Assembly (NCBI RefSeq): GCF_016937535.1
Contig: NZ_JAFHKK010000006.1
Coordinates: forward strand, 1 to 64,000
Origin: Sulfurospirillum tamanense
Lineage (GTDB): Bacteria; Campylobacterota; Campylobacteria; Campylobacterales; Campylobacteraceae
Reading direction: 5' to 3'
Length of the DNA stretch: 64,000 nucleotides
In this document: positions 56,112 through 64,000 of the stretch, one piece after another
Numbering within the stretch: position 1 is the first letter of the stretch
Layout: each line of letters starts with the position of its first letter
Position numbers and translations under genes: made by a program
The notes under the pieces: generated by a model
Told to the model about the DNA's origin: nothing
Seen by the model: only the letters and a program-made list of their open reading frames with translations
Databases searched by the model: none

Positions 56112-57383
56112 ATGATAAAGGTAGCTATCTTAGGCGTTGGTACCGTAGGAACGGCCGTTGCAAATATTTTGCTTAAGAATAAAAGCATTATTAAAGCGCG
56201 CAGCGGCAAAGAGATTGTTCCGGTGATTGGGGTTGTAAAAAATACCACCAAAGCCCGCGATACTTCTTTACCATTAACCGATGACCTTGAGGCAGTGTTG
56301 GCGCGTGAAGATATTGACATTTATGTAGAACTCATGGGCGGCGTTGCCCAAACACACGGTATTGTCAAGCGCATTTTAGCCAAAGGTAAACCTGTTGTCA
56401 CTGCCAACAAAGCACTGCTTGCCTACCACCGTTACGATTTACAAGCAGTGGCTGGTGGCGTTGCTATTGGCTTTGAAGCAAGTGTAGCAGGGGGAATTCC
56501 TATCATCAAGGCATTGCGCGAAGGACTTAGCGCAAACCACATTGAATCCATTCAAGGCATCATGAATGGGACGAGCAATTATATTCTAACCAAAATGATG
56601 CACGAGAAAGTGAGTTTTGCTGCTGTGCTTAAAGAGGCCCAAGAGTTAGGTTATGCTGAAGCAGACCCTACTTTTGATGTGGGTGGGTTTGACGCGGCAC
56701 ACAAGCTGTTGATTTTGGCAAGCATTGCTTATGGCGTGCATGGGGACCCCGAAGACATTTTAATCGAAGGCATTGAGCGTATTAGCCAGGAAGATATCTA
56801 TTTTGCTAAAGAATTTGATTACACCATTAAACTTCTTGGTATCGCAAAACGCCGTGGGTCTCAAGTAGAGTTGCGGGTCCATCCAGCGCTAGTGCCCAGC
56901 GAGAAGATGATTGCTAAAGTGGATGGCGTGATGAACGGCATTAGTGTTATTGGCGATGCGGTAGGTGAGACCATGTATTATGGTCCAGGCGCGGGAGGAA
57001 ATGCCACGGCGAGCGCGGTGATTTCTGATTTGATTGACATTGCCAGAGATGGGCAAGGGTCGCCGATGCTTGGGTTTAAACAGCCCCTTGAAGAGGCGAG
57101 TTTGAGCTTGATGCCAAAAGATGAGATTGAAACCAAATACTATTTGCGGATGCATGTTCGAGATGAAAAAGGGGTGCTTGCTAAGATTGCTACCATCTTG
57201 GGCGAATGCAACATTTCCATTGACAGCTTTTTGCAAAAACCTGACCTAACAAGCCGCAAAGACGTTACTTTGCTGTTTGCAACCCATACATGTAAAGAGT
57301 CAGATGCAAAAAAAGCCATAGAAGCTATTACTCATTTAGATTTTGTGTCTGATATTCCTCATATGATTCGGATTGAGGAGTAG
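56112..57383 (+). CDS. hom: Homoserine dehydrogenase
   Basis: 423 residues. Reduces aspartate semialdehyde to homoserine for threonine and methionine. N-terminal NAD(P) motif ILGVGTVGTAVANILL, VVTANKALLAYH, GIMNGTSNYILTKM and EADPTFDVGGFDAAHKL. A C-terminal ACT domain (about 345-423) suggests threonine feedback. Located 3 nt after the aminotransferase gene. Confidence 0.96.
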   Translation: MIKVAILGVGTVGTAVANILLKNKSIIKARSGKEIVPVIGVVKNTTKARDTSLPLTDDLEAVLAREDIDIYVELMGGVAQTHGIVKRILAKGKPVVTANKALLAYHRYDLQAVAGGVAIGFEASVAGGIPIIKALREGLSANHIESIQGIMNGTSNYILTKMMHEKVSFAAVLKEAQELGYAEADPTFDVGGFDAAHKLLILASIAYGVHGDPEDILIEGIERISQEDIYFAKEFDYTIKLLGIAKRRGSQVELRVHPALVPSEKMIAKVDGVMNGISVIGDAVGETMYYGPGAGGNATASAVISDLIDIARDGQGSPMLGFKQPLEEASLSLMPKDEIETKYYLRMHVRDEKGVLAKIATILGECNISIDSFLQKPDLTSRKDVTLLFATHTCKESDAKKAIEAITHLDFVSDIPHMIRIEE

Positions 57384-57386
57384 GTC

Positions 57387-57707
57387 ATGGGCCTTGGCCA
57401 AGAAGGAGAAGCAAAGGCACGTGCTTTTCTTCTTGACCAAGGCTTAAGCATCATTGCGACGAATTTTCATTCCCGTTTTGGTGAGATAGATATCGTCGCC
57501 AAAAGCACAAAAACCCTTCATTTTATTGAAGTCAAAAGTACCAAACACGAAGATGCCCTTGGGCGCATTACTCCTGCGAAAATGCAAAAAATCCAAAAGA
57601 CAATCGATTACTTTTTGTACAAACATGCCTTTACATGTAACTACCAAATTGACGCAATAATTGTGACAAAAAATGGTCTTGAATGGCTTCAAAACATAAG
57701 CTACTAA
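57387..57707 (+). CDS. yraN: UPF0102 (YraN) family protein
   Basis: 106 residues with a nuclease-like fold: GEAKARAFLLDQG, FGEIDIVAKSTKTLHFIEVKS has the Glu-Ile-Asp and Glu-Val-Lys motif of PD-(D/E)XK enzymes. Function is not established. A TTACATGTAA copy at 57631-57640 reads FTCN. Starts 3 nt after hom. Confidence 0.9.
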   Translation: MGLGQEGEAKARAFLLDQGLSIIATNFHSRFGEIDIVAKSTKTLHFIEVKSTKHEDALGRITPAKMQKIQKTIDYFLYKHAFTCNYQIDAIIVTKNGLEWLQNISY

Positions 57708-57759
57708 AGGGCAAAAGGAGTAATGCCCATCGCTATGGTTTCTTTAAACTTATAGGCGG

Positions 57760-57765
57760 TATAAT
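57760..57765 (+). promoter_or_regulatory. -10 element of the trxA transcript
   Basis: TATAAT at 57760-57765, about 30 nt upstream of the trxA ATG, preceded by a T-rich stretch. A GGGC/GCCC inverted repeat (about 57707-57728) between yraN and this promoter may end the preceding transcript. Confidence 0.6.
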
Positions 57766-57794
57766 GCCTCCTATTGAATACCTAAGGAGAAAAA

Positions 57795-58109
57795 ATGGGA
57801 AAATACATTGATTTAAACGCATCAAATTTTGATATTTCTAAAGAAGGTGTTGCGTTGGTTGACTTTTGGGCCCCTTGGTGTGGACCGTGTCGTATGATCG
57901 CTCCTGTGATTGAAGAGTTGGCAGAGGAGTTTGAAGGTAAGGCAAAAATTTGTAAAGTAAACACAGATGAAGAGCAAGACATTGCCATTCAGTTTGGCAT
58001 TCGCTCTATCCCTACTATCCTCTTTTTTAAAGACGGTGAAATGGTAGACCAAATGGTCGGTGCTTCTTCAAAACAAGTTTTGGCGGATAAGCTTAATTCA
58101 TTGCTCTAA
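57795..58109 (+). CDS. trxA: Thioredoxin
   Basis: 104 residues with active site WCGPC and the cis-proline segment IRSIPTILFF. Cytoplasmic disulfide reductant, reduced by the thioredoxin reductase encoded two genes downstream. CCTAAGGAG precedes the ATG. Its stop overlaps the next start (TAATG). Confidence 0.97.
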   Translation: MGKYIDLNASNFDISKEGVALVDFWAPWCGPCRMIAPVIEELAEEFEGKAKICKVNTDEEQDIAIQFGIRSIPTILFFKDGEMVDQMVGASSKQVLADKLNSLL

Positions 58110-58561
58110 TGAGAAATGTTAGAGGGAGAAGTCCCTTCTCCCTTAATTACCTTTTTGCTTCTTTTTTCGGCGCATTGATGATTGCAAGTGCGTTTGCATA
58201 CTACAACTACCGGTTTTCTGAGTACAAATTCATCGATTTTAGCGAGTGGATTTTTTACCAAAAATCGGAACTATTTCAACCCACTTCCGACCAGTATACC
58301 GTGCTTGTATTGAGCTCAAACAAAGATGATATAAAAGCATTGCTCCCTAAGATTACAACAGAGCATCCCGTGTTGGTAGTGGATTTGTACCAAAAAAGAG
58401 AAGCATCTTCTTCGCAGGTGCAGTATGTGAGTGCAGGCATGAATACCCTTTTGCCTTTTGTGCATCGGTTTGGAATTTATGAAATTCCCTCAGTGTTTGA
58501 AATTACAATAGAGCGTGATTTGCTTTATAAACAAAACAGTCCATTGCGGACGATTCGTTAA
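58109..58561 (+). CDS. Membrane-anchored protein between trxA and trxB, thioredoxin-fold-like
   Basis: 150 residues. One N-terminal helix (NYLFASFFGALMIASAFAYY) is followed by about 105 residues outside. QYTVLVLSSNKDDIKALLPKI and HPVLVVDLYQKRE have the spacing of thioredoxin strands, and FGIYEIPSVFEI resembles the cis-proline loop. There is no CxxC, so it would not be a thiol oxidoreductase. It shares one base with trxA and lies 9 nt before trxB, so it is part of the same transcript. Confidence 0.62.
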   Translation: MRNVRGRSPFSLNYLFASFFGALMIASAFAYYNYRFSEYKFIDFSEWIFYQKSELFQPTSDQYTVLVLSSNKDDIKALLPKITTEHPVLVVDLYQKREASSSQVQYVSAGMNTLLPFVHRFGIYEIPSVFEITIERDLLYKQNSPLRTIR

Positions 58562-58570
58562 GGAGACGTT

Positions 58571-59515
58571 GTGTTAGATTTAGCGATTATTGGGGGTGGC
58601 CCCGCAGGATTAACCGCTGGCTTATACGCCACACGCGGTGGATTAAAAGACGTTGTGATGTTTGAAAAAGGAATGCCTGGCGGACAAATCACACAAAGCA
58701 GTGAAATTGAAAACTACCCAGGCGCACCCAAGGTACTCACAGGGTTGGAGTTTATGGAGTCGTGGCCAGAACAAGCCATGCGGTTTGGATTAAAACATGA
58801 GATGGAAGAAGTGTTGCGCGTAAGCAAACAGCCTAATAATGTTTTTGAGCTTACTTTGGCGGGTGGAAAAACCGTTCATGCTAAAAGTGTGATTGTGTGC
58901 ACAGGAAGCAATCCAAAGCGCGCGGGCTTTGAAGGGGAAGACACATTTTTTGGTAAAGGTGTCAGTACGTGTGCGACATGCGATGGGTTTTTTTACAAAG
59001 GCAAAGAAGTGGCCGTGCTTGGTGGAGGCGATACAGCCTTGGAAGAGGCCTTGCATTTGGCAAAAACATCCAGTAAAATTTACCTGATTCACCGCAGAGA
59101 TGCTTTTCGTGCCTCACCCGCAACTGTTGAAAAAGTAAAAAATACGCCCAACATTGAGTTGGTCTTGAATGCTCAAATTAAAAAAGTGTACGGTGGCCCC
59201 ATGGGTGTTGATGGGGTGATTGTGGCGGATAAAGCAGGCAATGAACGTGACCTTAAGGTGCCTGGTATTTTTACCTTTGTGGGCATGAATGTCAACAATG
59301 GTATTTTACGCCAAGAAAATGGAGACGTGCTGTGCGAACTTAGCAAAGCAGGTGAAGTGATTGTCGATTTATCGATGAAAACAAGTACACCAGGACTATT
59401 TGCCGCGGGAGACATTCGTATCGAAGCGCCCAAACAGGTGGTATGTGCCGCGGGCGATGGAGCAACAGCAGCGCTTAGTGCTATGGGATACCTTGAACAT
59501 TGGGAGAGTAAATAA
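58571..59515 (+). CDS. trxB: Thioredoxin reductase
   Basis: 314 residues. FAD motif [15 protein letters not shown], redox pair CATCDG, NADPH motif [15 protein letters not shown] and FAAGDIR near the C-terminus. Transfers electrons from NADPH to thioredoxin. GTG 58571 follows AAGGAG. Confidence 0.96.
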   Translation: MLDLAIIGGGPAGLTAGLYATRGGLKDVVMFEKGMPGGQITQSSEIENYPGAPKVLTGLEFMESWPEQAMRFGLKHEMEEVLRVSKQPNNVFELTLAGGKTVHAKSVIVCTGSNPKRAGFEGEDTFFGKGVSTCATCDGFFYKGKEVAVLGGGDTALEEALHLAKTSSKIYLIHRRDAFRASPATVEKVKNTPNIELVLNAQIKKVYGGPMGVDGVIVADKAGNERDLKVPGIFTFVGMNVNNGILRQENGDVLCELSKAGEVIVDLSMKTSTPGLFAAGDIRIEAPKQVVCAAGDGATAALSAMGYLEHWESK

Positions 59516-60286
59516 ATGCTAAAAATTGGAATCCATGGTTCTACGGGCCGTATGGGCCGTATGATTATTGAAAACTTAGAAGAAGACTTGGAGGCAAATG
59601 CAGCTGTGTTGCACGCCATCGAAACCTTTTCTTTTGCGCCACCCAAAGAGGCCATAATTACAGATACGGTTACTGCATTGTGTGAACACAGTGATGTGAT
59701 TATTGATTTTACTCTCCCCGTTGGCACCGAAGCTCTGCTTGAAGCAGCGATAAAATCGCCCCGCCCACTTGTTGTTGGAACAACAGGATTAAGTGAGCAT
59801 CAACAAAACTTGCTCAAAGAAGCAGCAACACAAATGCCTATTTTGTATTCGACCAACATGTCTTTAGGGGTGGCGGTGTTGAACCGCTTGGTAGAGCTGG
59901 CTTCTAAAAGTTTGCGTGAATTTGATATTGAGATTGTGGAACAACATCATCGCTACAAAAAAGACGCCCCTAGCGGAACAGCCATGACCTTGGGTGAACA
60001 TGCAGCACGCGGTCGCGGACTTGAGTTAAACGAAGTGCGTGTTAGTGGTCGCAATGGCATGATTGGAGAGCGTACTAAAGATGAAATTGCCATTATGGCC
60101 TTACGTGGTGGTGATATTGTTGGACGCCATACGGTTGGATTTTATAACGATGGCGAGTTTATTGAGATGAACCATACCGCCACGAGCCGCAATACCTTTG
60201 CCAAAGGCGCTATTCGCGCGGCAAAATGGATTGTCAACCAAGAAAATGGTCTTTATCACATCAGTGATTGCCTTGGGCTAAATTAA
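59516..60286 (+). CDS. dapB: 4-hydroxy-tetrahydrodipicolinate reductase
   Basis: 256 residues. Lysine/diaminopimelate synthesis. N-terminal [14 protein letters not shown] binds the cofactor; [11 protein letters not shown] and [20 protein letters not shown] are the substrate and catalytic segments. It starts directly after the trxB stop. Confidence 0.96.
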   Translation: MLKIGIHGSTGRMGRMIIENLEEDLEANAAVLHAIETFSFAPPKEAIITDTVTALCEHSDVIIDFTLPVGTEALLEAAIKSPRPLVVGTTGLSEHQQNLLKEAATQMPILYSTNMSLGVAVLNRLVELASKSLREFDIEIVEQHHRYKKDAPSGTAMTLGEHAARGRGLELNEVRVSGRNGMIGERTKDEIAIMALRGGDIVGRHTVGFYNDGEFIEMNHTATSRNTFAKGAIRAAKWIVNQENGLYHISDCLGLN

Positions 60287-60299
60287 AGGATCGGTATAA

Positions 60300-61637
60300 A
60301 TGTGCGCAGTTGTAGGAATATTTGATTCAAAAGAAGCGGCTAAGGTTGCTTATTATGCGTTGTTTGCCATGCAGCATCGTGGCCAAGAGGCTACAGGCAT
60401 TAGCACAAGTAACGGCAGTTCTATCAAGACAGTAAAGCGACGCGGATTAGTAACGGATGTGTTTGATGAAGAGGCATTTAAACTTCTTCAAGGAGCCATG
60501 GCAGTGGGTCATAATCGCTATTCCACAGCAGGAAGCGCTTCTGTTTTGGATGCGCAACCTGTTACAGCAAGCTACCAGTTGGGTGAAATTTCCATTGTGC
60601 ACAACGGTAATTTAGTCAATAAAAACGAAGTACGCAGTAGATTAATTGAAGAGGGCGCTATTTTTCAATCTTCAATGGACACCGAAAACATCATTCATTT
60701 GATTGCCCGTAGCCAGCAAGAGCGTTTGCAAGACCGCATTGTAGAGGCCCTTGAAGCCATCAAGGGTGCGTATTCACTTTTAATTTTATCGCGCCACAAA
60801 ATGTTTGCCATACGTGACCGCTATGGGGTGCGCCCTCTTTCTCTAGGAAAACTACCTGATGGCGGGTATATTGTTGCCAGTGAAACTTGTGCGTTTGATT
60901 TGGTGGGGGCAGAGTTTGTGCGCGACATTCGTCCTGGAGAAATGGTCATTTTTGAAGAGGGCAAAAAGGCCCCAAGAAGTGTACAACTGTTTGAGCCAGA
61001 CCCTCGTATTTGTGCTTTTGAGTATATCTATTTTGCAAGGCCAGACAGTATCATTGAAGGTAAAAATGTCTACCAAGTGCGTCAACGAATGGGAAGGGCA
61101 CTGGCAAAAGAGTCCGCTTCAAAAGCAGATTTGGTGATTCCTGTGCCAGACAGCGGTGTGGCTGCTGCTTTGGGTTATGCTAAAGAAAGTGGCATTCCTT
61201 TTGAGATGGCAATTGTGCGCAATCACTATGTGGGACGCACATTCATTGAGCCAACACAAAAAATGCGGGATTTAAAAGTCAAGCTCAAACTTTCTCCAAT
61301 GCGTTCTGTATTGGAAGGAAAAAGTGTTGTAGTGATTGATGATAGCATTGTACGCGGCACCACAAGCAAGCAGATTGTGCGTCTTTTAAAGAGTGTTGGT
61401 GTGAAAGAAGTGCACTTAAAAATCGCTGCACCGCCCATTAAACATCCTTGCCGCTATGGTATTGATACGCCAAGTTACGAAGAGCTTATTAGTGCTAATC
61501 ATACCGAAGAAGAAGTGTGTGAGTATGTAGGTGCGGATTCACTCTCGTTTCTCTCTATTGAGGCCCTTATAGAAAGCATTGGTGACAAACAACGCTATTC
61601 GTTGGTAAGTTTTGACGGTAACTACTTTATCCAGTAA
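60300..61637 (+). CDS. purF: Amidophosphoribosyltransferase
   Basis: 445 residues. First step of purine synthesis. The protein begins M-C-A-V-V-G-I-F, so Cys2 is the glutaminase nucleophile after Met removal. MQHRGQEATGIST and VGHNRYSTAG follow, then the PRPP motif VVVIDDSIVRGTTSKQIV. AAAGGA precedes ATG 60300. Confidence 0.96.
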   Translation: MCAVVGIFDSKEAAKVAYYALFAMQHRGQEATGISTSNGSSIKTVKRRGLVTDVFDEEAFKLLQGAMAVGHNRYSTAGSASVLDAQPVTASYQLGEISIVHNGNLVNKNEVRSRLIEEGAIFQSSMDTENIIHLIARSQQERLQDRIVEALEAIKGAYSLLILSRHKMFAIRDRYGVRPLSLGKLPDGGYIVASETCAFDLVGAEFVRDIRPGEMVIFEEGKKAPRSVQLFEPDPRICAFEYIYFARPDSIIEGKNVYQVRQRMGRALAKESASKADLVIPVPDSGVAAALGYAKESGIPFEMAIVRNHYVGRTFIEPTQKMRDLKVKLKLSPMRSVLEGKSVVVIDDSIVRGTTSKQIVRLLKSVGVKEVHLKIAAPPIKHPCRYGIDTPSYEELISANHTEEEVCEYVGADSLSFLSIEALIESIGDKQRYSLVSFDGNYFIQ

Positions 61638-61641
61638 ATCA

Positions 61642-61664
61642 AGCACCTCCTTGAAAGAGGTGCT
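61642..61664 (+). promoter_or_regulatory. Hairpin after purF that includes the next gene's ribosome-binding site
   Basis: AGCACCTC (61642-61649) and GAGGTGCT (61657-61664) form an 8-bp stem with a 7-nt loop, starting 4 nt after the purF stop. GAGG in the right arm is the ribosome-binding site for ATG 61669. It could limit translation of the downstream gene unless the stem is opened. There is no T run after it. Confidence 0.5.
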
Positions 61665-61668
61665 GACT

Positions 61669-62607
61669 ATGGGACGCTATTTTCGGCAAACATTTGGCAC
61701 GAGTGTGTACAAAGTGCCTGTTTCTATTATGGGATTTACATGCCCTAATATCGATGGAACAGTGGCTAAGGGCGGGTGTATTTATTGCGAAAATGAATCT
61801 TTTAGCCCAAACCTTTCGCAAGGAAATTCCTCCCCAAAATTTCGCCTTAGCCATACAAGCCCTAACCCTTTTTTGGAGGAGCAGTTAGCACAATTAGAGG
61901 CACAAGTAGCAGACACTAAGTCTAAGTTGGTGCATAAATTTAAAGCAAAGCAATTTCTTGTTTATTTTCAATCTTTTACCAACACCTATGCCCCTCTTGA
62001 CACCCTTAAAGCCCTGTATGAAAGAGCGTTACGTTTTGAGGGTGTTGTGGGGATTAGTATAGGCACTCGCTCGGACGCTATGACCGAAGAAGTGCTTGAA
62101 TACTTGGGTGGATTGGCGAAAAAATGGGAAATATGGGTAGAGTTTGGTGTGCAGTCGTGTCACGATGAAACCCTAAAGCGCATTAACCGTGGGCATGATT
62201 TTGAAAATGCTAGCTTGTGGATTGAAAAATGTAAGGCAAAAGGGCTTAAGGTTTGTGCCCATGTTATCTTTGGGCTCCCTGGGGAAAACCAAGCTATGAT
62301 GCTTGAGTCTGTGCAAAAAACAGCCGCCTTGGGCATTAATGCCATCAAAATACACCCCTTGTATGTTACTAAGCGTACAGCTCTTGCTAATGAGTATGCC
62401 AAAGGCAGGTTTGTACCCATGGAAGAAGCACTCTATCTTGATACGCTAGTAAAAACACTACACTTGCTTCCTTCTGATGTGGTGGTGCAGCGGATCACAG
62501 CAGGAGTGGATGATGACACATTGATTGCGCCTGCATGGTGTGGAAACCTCAAGCAACAGCGTAAACATATTCGCTTGGCGTTGGAGGAGGCGGGACTGTA
62601 CTATTAG
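61669..62607 (+). CDS. Radical SAM protein, YhcC/TIGR01212 type
   Basis: About 312 residues. GFTCPNIDGTVAKGGCIYCEN carries the 4Fe-4S cysteines in the unusual long spacing of this family. Later segments are IGTRSDAMTEEVLEYLGGL, EFGVQSCHDETLKRINRGH and CAHVIFGLPGENQAMML. The substrate is unknown. ATG 61669 (MGRYFRQTFG) is chosen because it fits the family N-terminus; the frame from 61612 overlaps purF. Confidence 0.85.
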   Translation: MGRYFRQTFGTSVYKVPVSIMGFTCPNIDGTVAKGGCIYCENESFSPNLSQGNSSPKFRLSHTSPNPFLEEQLAQLEAQVADTKSKLVHKFKAKQFLVYFQSFTNTYAPLDTLKALYERALRFEGVVGISIGTRSDAMTEEVLEYLGGLAKKWEIWVEFGVQSCHDETLKRINRGHDFENASLWIEKCKAKGLKVCAHVIFGLPGENQAMMLESVQKTAALGINAIKIHPLYVTKRTALANEYAKGRFVPMEEALYLDTLVKTLHLLPSDVVVQRITAGVDDDTLIAPAWCGNLKQQRKHIRLALEEAGLYY

Positions 62608-63140
62608 CGACAGTGGAGTTTTTGAAAAGTGGTAGTGCGCTGAAAATGGCTTGGATAGGGCATTGATACGCTAAAGTTCCGCAGTTCTTCAGGGCGTAAG
62701 TTTGTTGCAATGGTAAAGGTTTGTGTAACAGTGGATGCCTTCTCGTCCTTTTTTGTCCCAAAAGAAAGTCCAGTGGTAGGTTTAAAGACCTGAGAACCGC
62801 TTAGCCCGCCAGCACTGATAGGATTATTGACAAGTTTAACTTCAAAAAAACACTTTCCAATGGTAAAGTTTCCAATGTTGCGTATTTGGCCTGAAAAGGT
62901 GATTTGTTCAGAGATGAGCACTCTTTTTTGTGTCAAGTTCTCAATAACCGCGCTTTTAGTGTACTTGTCTAAAACCAACATAGAAAATACCATTAACATT
63001 AAAGTAACAAGCGTATTTGAAAAAATCATTGCCCAAAAGACTTTTGGGCGTTTTTCACGGCGCGTTAAAAGTACCAAAAGCACAAAAACACCTAATAAAA
63101 AAAGCAAGGCAATGATATGTAAAATGGTAAAGTATCCCAT
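62604..63140 (-). CDS. Membrane protein of DUF2393 type (copy 1)
   Basis: About 178 residues. Two N-terminal membrane helices (about 5-25 and 35-55) and an external beta domain (ITFSGQIRNIGNFTIGKCFFEVKLVN). Resembles the DUF2393 proteins of Campylobacter and Helicobacter. ATG 63140 shares a base with the preceding stop (TAATG), and GGAG lies 8 nt upstream. Its 3' end overlaps the convergent radical SAM gene by 4 nt. Function unknown. Confidence 0.75.
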   Translation of the reverse strand: MGYFTILHIIALLFLLGVFVLLVLLTRREKRPKVFWAMIFSNTLVTLMLMVFSMLVLDKYTKSAVIENLTQKRVLISEQITFSGQIRNIGNFTIGKCFFEVKLVNNPISAGGLSGSQVFKPTTGLSFGTKKDEKASTVTQTFTIATNLRPEELRNFSVSMPYPSHFQRTTTFQKLHCR

Positions 63141-63682
63141 TAATAACACTCCGCTTTAGTAACTACTTCCATTGTTTCCTCATCCAACCTAAAAGGTTCA
63201 ATTACTGTTTCAAAAGGTACCACCTCTGTACTACTTAGAGGGGTTTGAATGGATATCGACGTTTGGTGTAAAGGTTTTAATGTGGCAAGAAAACGGGATA
63301 ATTCCCCCTCTTTTTTTGGCACTACCATGAAAGAAACGCGGCACCATGCAAAAGGTTTTGGAGAAGTGTTGGCAAGGGAGCCTTGAAGAATAAGGGTTTG
63401 TGAAAAAAGAAGTTGTTGCACATGATTTAGGGTAAGTTGATGGCTTCGCAAGGAGCGGTCAAGGTAGTATTTTATGAAAAAAGGAGCTCCAAAAAGCAGT
63501 GCCAAGTCCAACAAAACGATGATGATAGCAAGCCCAGGGCGTTTTTTGGCAAGTAAAATAGCTAAAAAAATAAATAAAAAAAAGAGAAGAATCAGCCAAG
63601 CAAAGGCGATGTAATCGCCCATTTGAAAATGGCTAATATAAACAAGCAAGGGGTGTTTAGCTGTTTCCATGGTCCCGCGCAT
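63140..63682 (-). CDS. Membrane protein of DUF2393 type (copy 2)
   Basis: 180 residues with the same plan as its neighbour: two membrane helices (about 24-44 and 48-68) and an external domain (LILQGSLANTSPKPFAWCRVSFMVV) with the same strand pattern. The pair are probably tandem paralogues and may form a complex. ATG 63682 or 63670 could be the start; neither has a strong ribosome-binding site. It overlaps the end of hisE. Confidence 0.75.
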   Translation of the reverse strand: MRGTMETAKHPLLVYISHFQMGDYIAFAWLILLFFLFIFLAILLAKKRPGLAIIIVLLDLALLFGAPFFIKYYLDRSLRSHQLTLNHVQQLLFSQTLILQGSLANTSPKPFAWCRVSFMVVPKKEGELSRFLATLKPLHQTSISIQTPLSSTEVVPFETVIEPFRLDEETMEVVTKAECY

Positions 63683-64000
63683 TTTTCTCTTCGATGCCGC
63701 TTAGTCCAAAACGGCGCGCAAGTTCTTGCTTAACCCTATCAGGATGAATGTCGCGGTAGCCTAGGGCTACAAGGGTGTGAAACAGCAAATCGGCCGCTTC
63801 ATAAATAGCTTCTTGAATGTTATTGTCTTTGATAGCAAAGCAAAACTCTGCTGCTTCTTCAGCCACTTTTTTAAGGAGTGTATTTTCGCCCTTGGTGTAG
63901 AGTTTGGCTACGTAAGAGGTTTCAGGATTGGCAAGTTTACGTTCGTTGATGACGTGGTAGAGATGGTCAACAACACCGTACATAGCCACCGTGTCTGCGT
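63657..64000 (-). CDS. hisE: Phosphoribosyl-ATP pyrophosphatase (HisE domain), 5' end open
   Basis: At least 110 residues of the MazG-like HisE fold: ERKLANPETSYVAKLYTKGENTLLKKVAEEAAEFCFAIKD and EAIYEAADLLFHTLVALGYRDI contain the metal-binding Glu and Asp. Second step of histidine synthesis. The frame stays open to the window edge. GTG 63989 or ATG 63983 could be the start, or it could be the C-terminal half of a HisIE fusion. Confidence 0.85.
   Translation of the reverse strand, partial: ADTVAMYGVVDHLYHVINERKLANPETSYVAKLYTKGENTLLKKVAEEAAEFCFAIKDNNIQEAIYEAADLLFHTLVALGYRDIHPDRVKQELARRFGLSGIEEKNARDHGNS

Larger units (their letters stand above)
1689..57640. repeat. Dispersed 10-bp palindrome TTACATGTAA, 25 copies
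   Basis: Copies start at 1689, 2092, 3130, 5273, 11355, 14121, 15668, 16474, 16969, 19731, 21609, 22733, 27771, 27813, 35618, 38252, 40404, 42215, 44630, 44653, 50257, 50706, 52208, 53672 and 57631. Sixteen are inside genes, two overlap stop codons and seven are intergenic. Many extend to TTTACATGTAAA. Twelve coding copies read Leu-His-Val and four read Phe-Thr-Cys. Single-base variants are at about 7054, 14285, 29171, 30782, 32144, 42198, 47391 and 57288, with a double variant at 48486. Flanking sequence differs between copies, so this is a short site and not a mobile element. Confidence 0.9.

Noticed and set aside
1689-57640. TTACATGTAA copies as remnants of an insertion element
   Set aside because: Copies share only about 10-16 bp with no common flanks, target duplications or transposase, and many lie within intact conserved genes.
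1-64000. CRISPR arrays, prophage, rRNA or transposons
   Set aside because: I saw no regularly spaced direct repeats, integrase, capsid, rRNA or transposase sequence anywhere in the window.

Overview
The window looks like chromosomal DNA from a Campylobacterota (epsilonproteobacterium), probably near Sulfurospirillum. The genus is inferred, not proven. Reasons: a 14-gene nuo cluster in which NuoE and NuoF are replaced by two unrelated subunits, as in Campylobacter and Helicobacter, followed by a pflA homologue; a block colinear, as I recall it, with Campylobacter jejuni Cj0156c-Cj0146c (rsmE, rpmE, rsmI, rlmB, two envelope proteins, aminotransferase, hom, yraN, trxA, trxB); a CetA/CetB energy-taxis pair; and an MqnP-like prenyltransferase. 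I see no prophage, insertion sequence, CRISPR array or rRNA.

Layout. 1-5.1 kb: partial PAS protein, divergent zinc locus (znuA and a Fur-family regulator), thioesterase, methyltransferase, MarR regulator divergent from a membrane protein. 5.1-9.6 kb: tRNA-Glu, lipoprotein and nfo, then a FadL-type porin and acyl-CoA ligase. 9.7-21.6 kb: FMN glutamate-synthase-like protein, two large c-di-GMP proteins with complementary degenerate domains, a chemoreceptor and an AAA ATPase. 21.7-35.5 kb: nuoA-N. 35.5-44.9 kb: pflA, a small unknown gene, miaA, a DadA-like dehydrogenase, a second FMN glutamate-synthase-like protein, mqnP, two small unknowns and a uracil-DNA-glycosylase-like protein. 44.9-50.6 kb: cetA/cetB, moaA, queF and a queuosine-precursor transporter, moeA and a small membrane protein. 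50.6-64 kb: rsmE to trxB, dapB, purF, a radical SAM protein, two DUF2393-like genes and hisE at the edge.

The most unusual feature is not a gene. The 10-bp palindrome TTACATGTAA occurs 25 times by my reading, where roughly 0.1 copies would be expected by chance. It lies in intergenic DNA, across stop codons and inside 16 copies' worth of coding sequence, where it always reads as Leu-His-Val or Phe-Thr-Cys. The third frame would contain a TAA stop; the three related sites found in that frame have the last base changed so that they read Tyr-Met-Tyr. This resembles a highly iterated palindrome (compare HIP1 in cyanobacteria) acting at the DNA level.

Other regulatory candidates: a paired 13-bp operator between znuA and its regulator, a MarR inverted repeat that encloses its own ribosome-binding site, structured leaders before queF and rpmE, and a hairpin masking the ribosome-binding site of a radical SAM gene. 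Starts below were chosen by Shine-Dalgarno position, and several are shorter than the longest open frame. All identifications are from reading the sequence; no database search was run.
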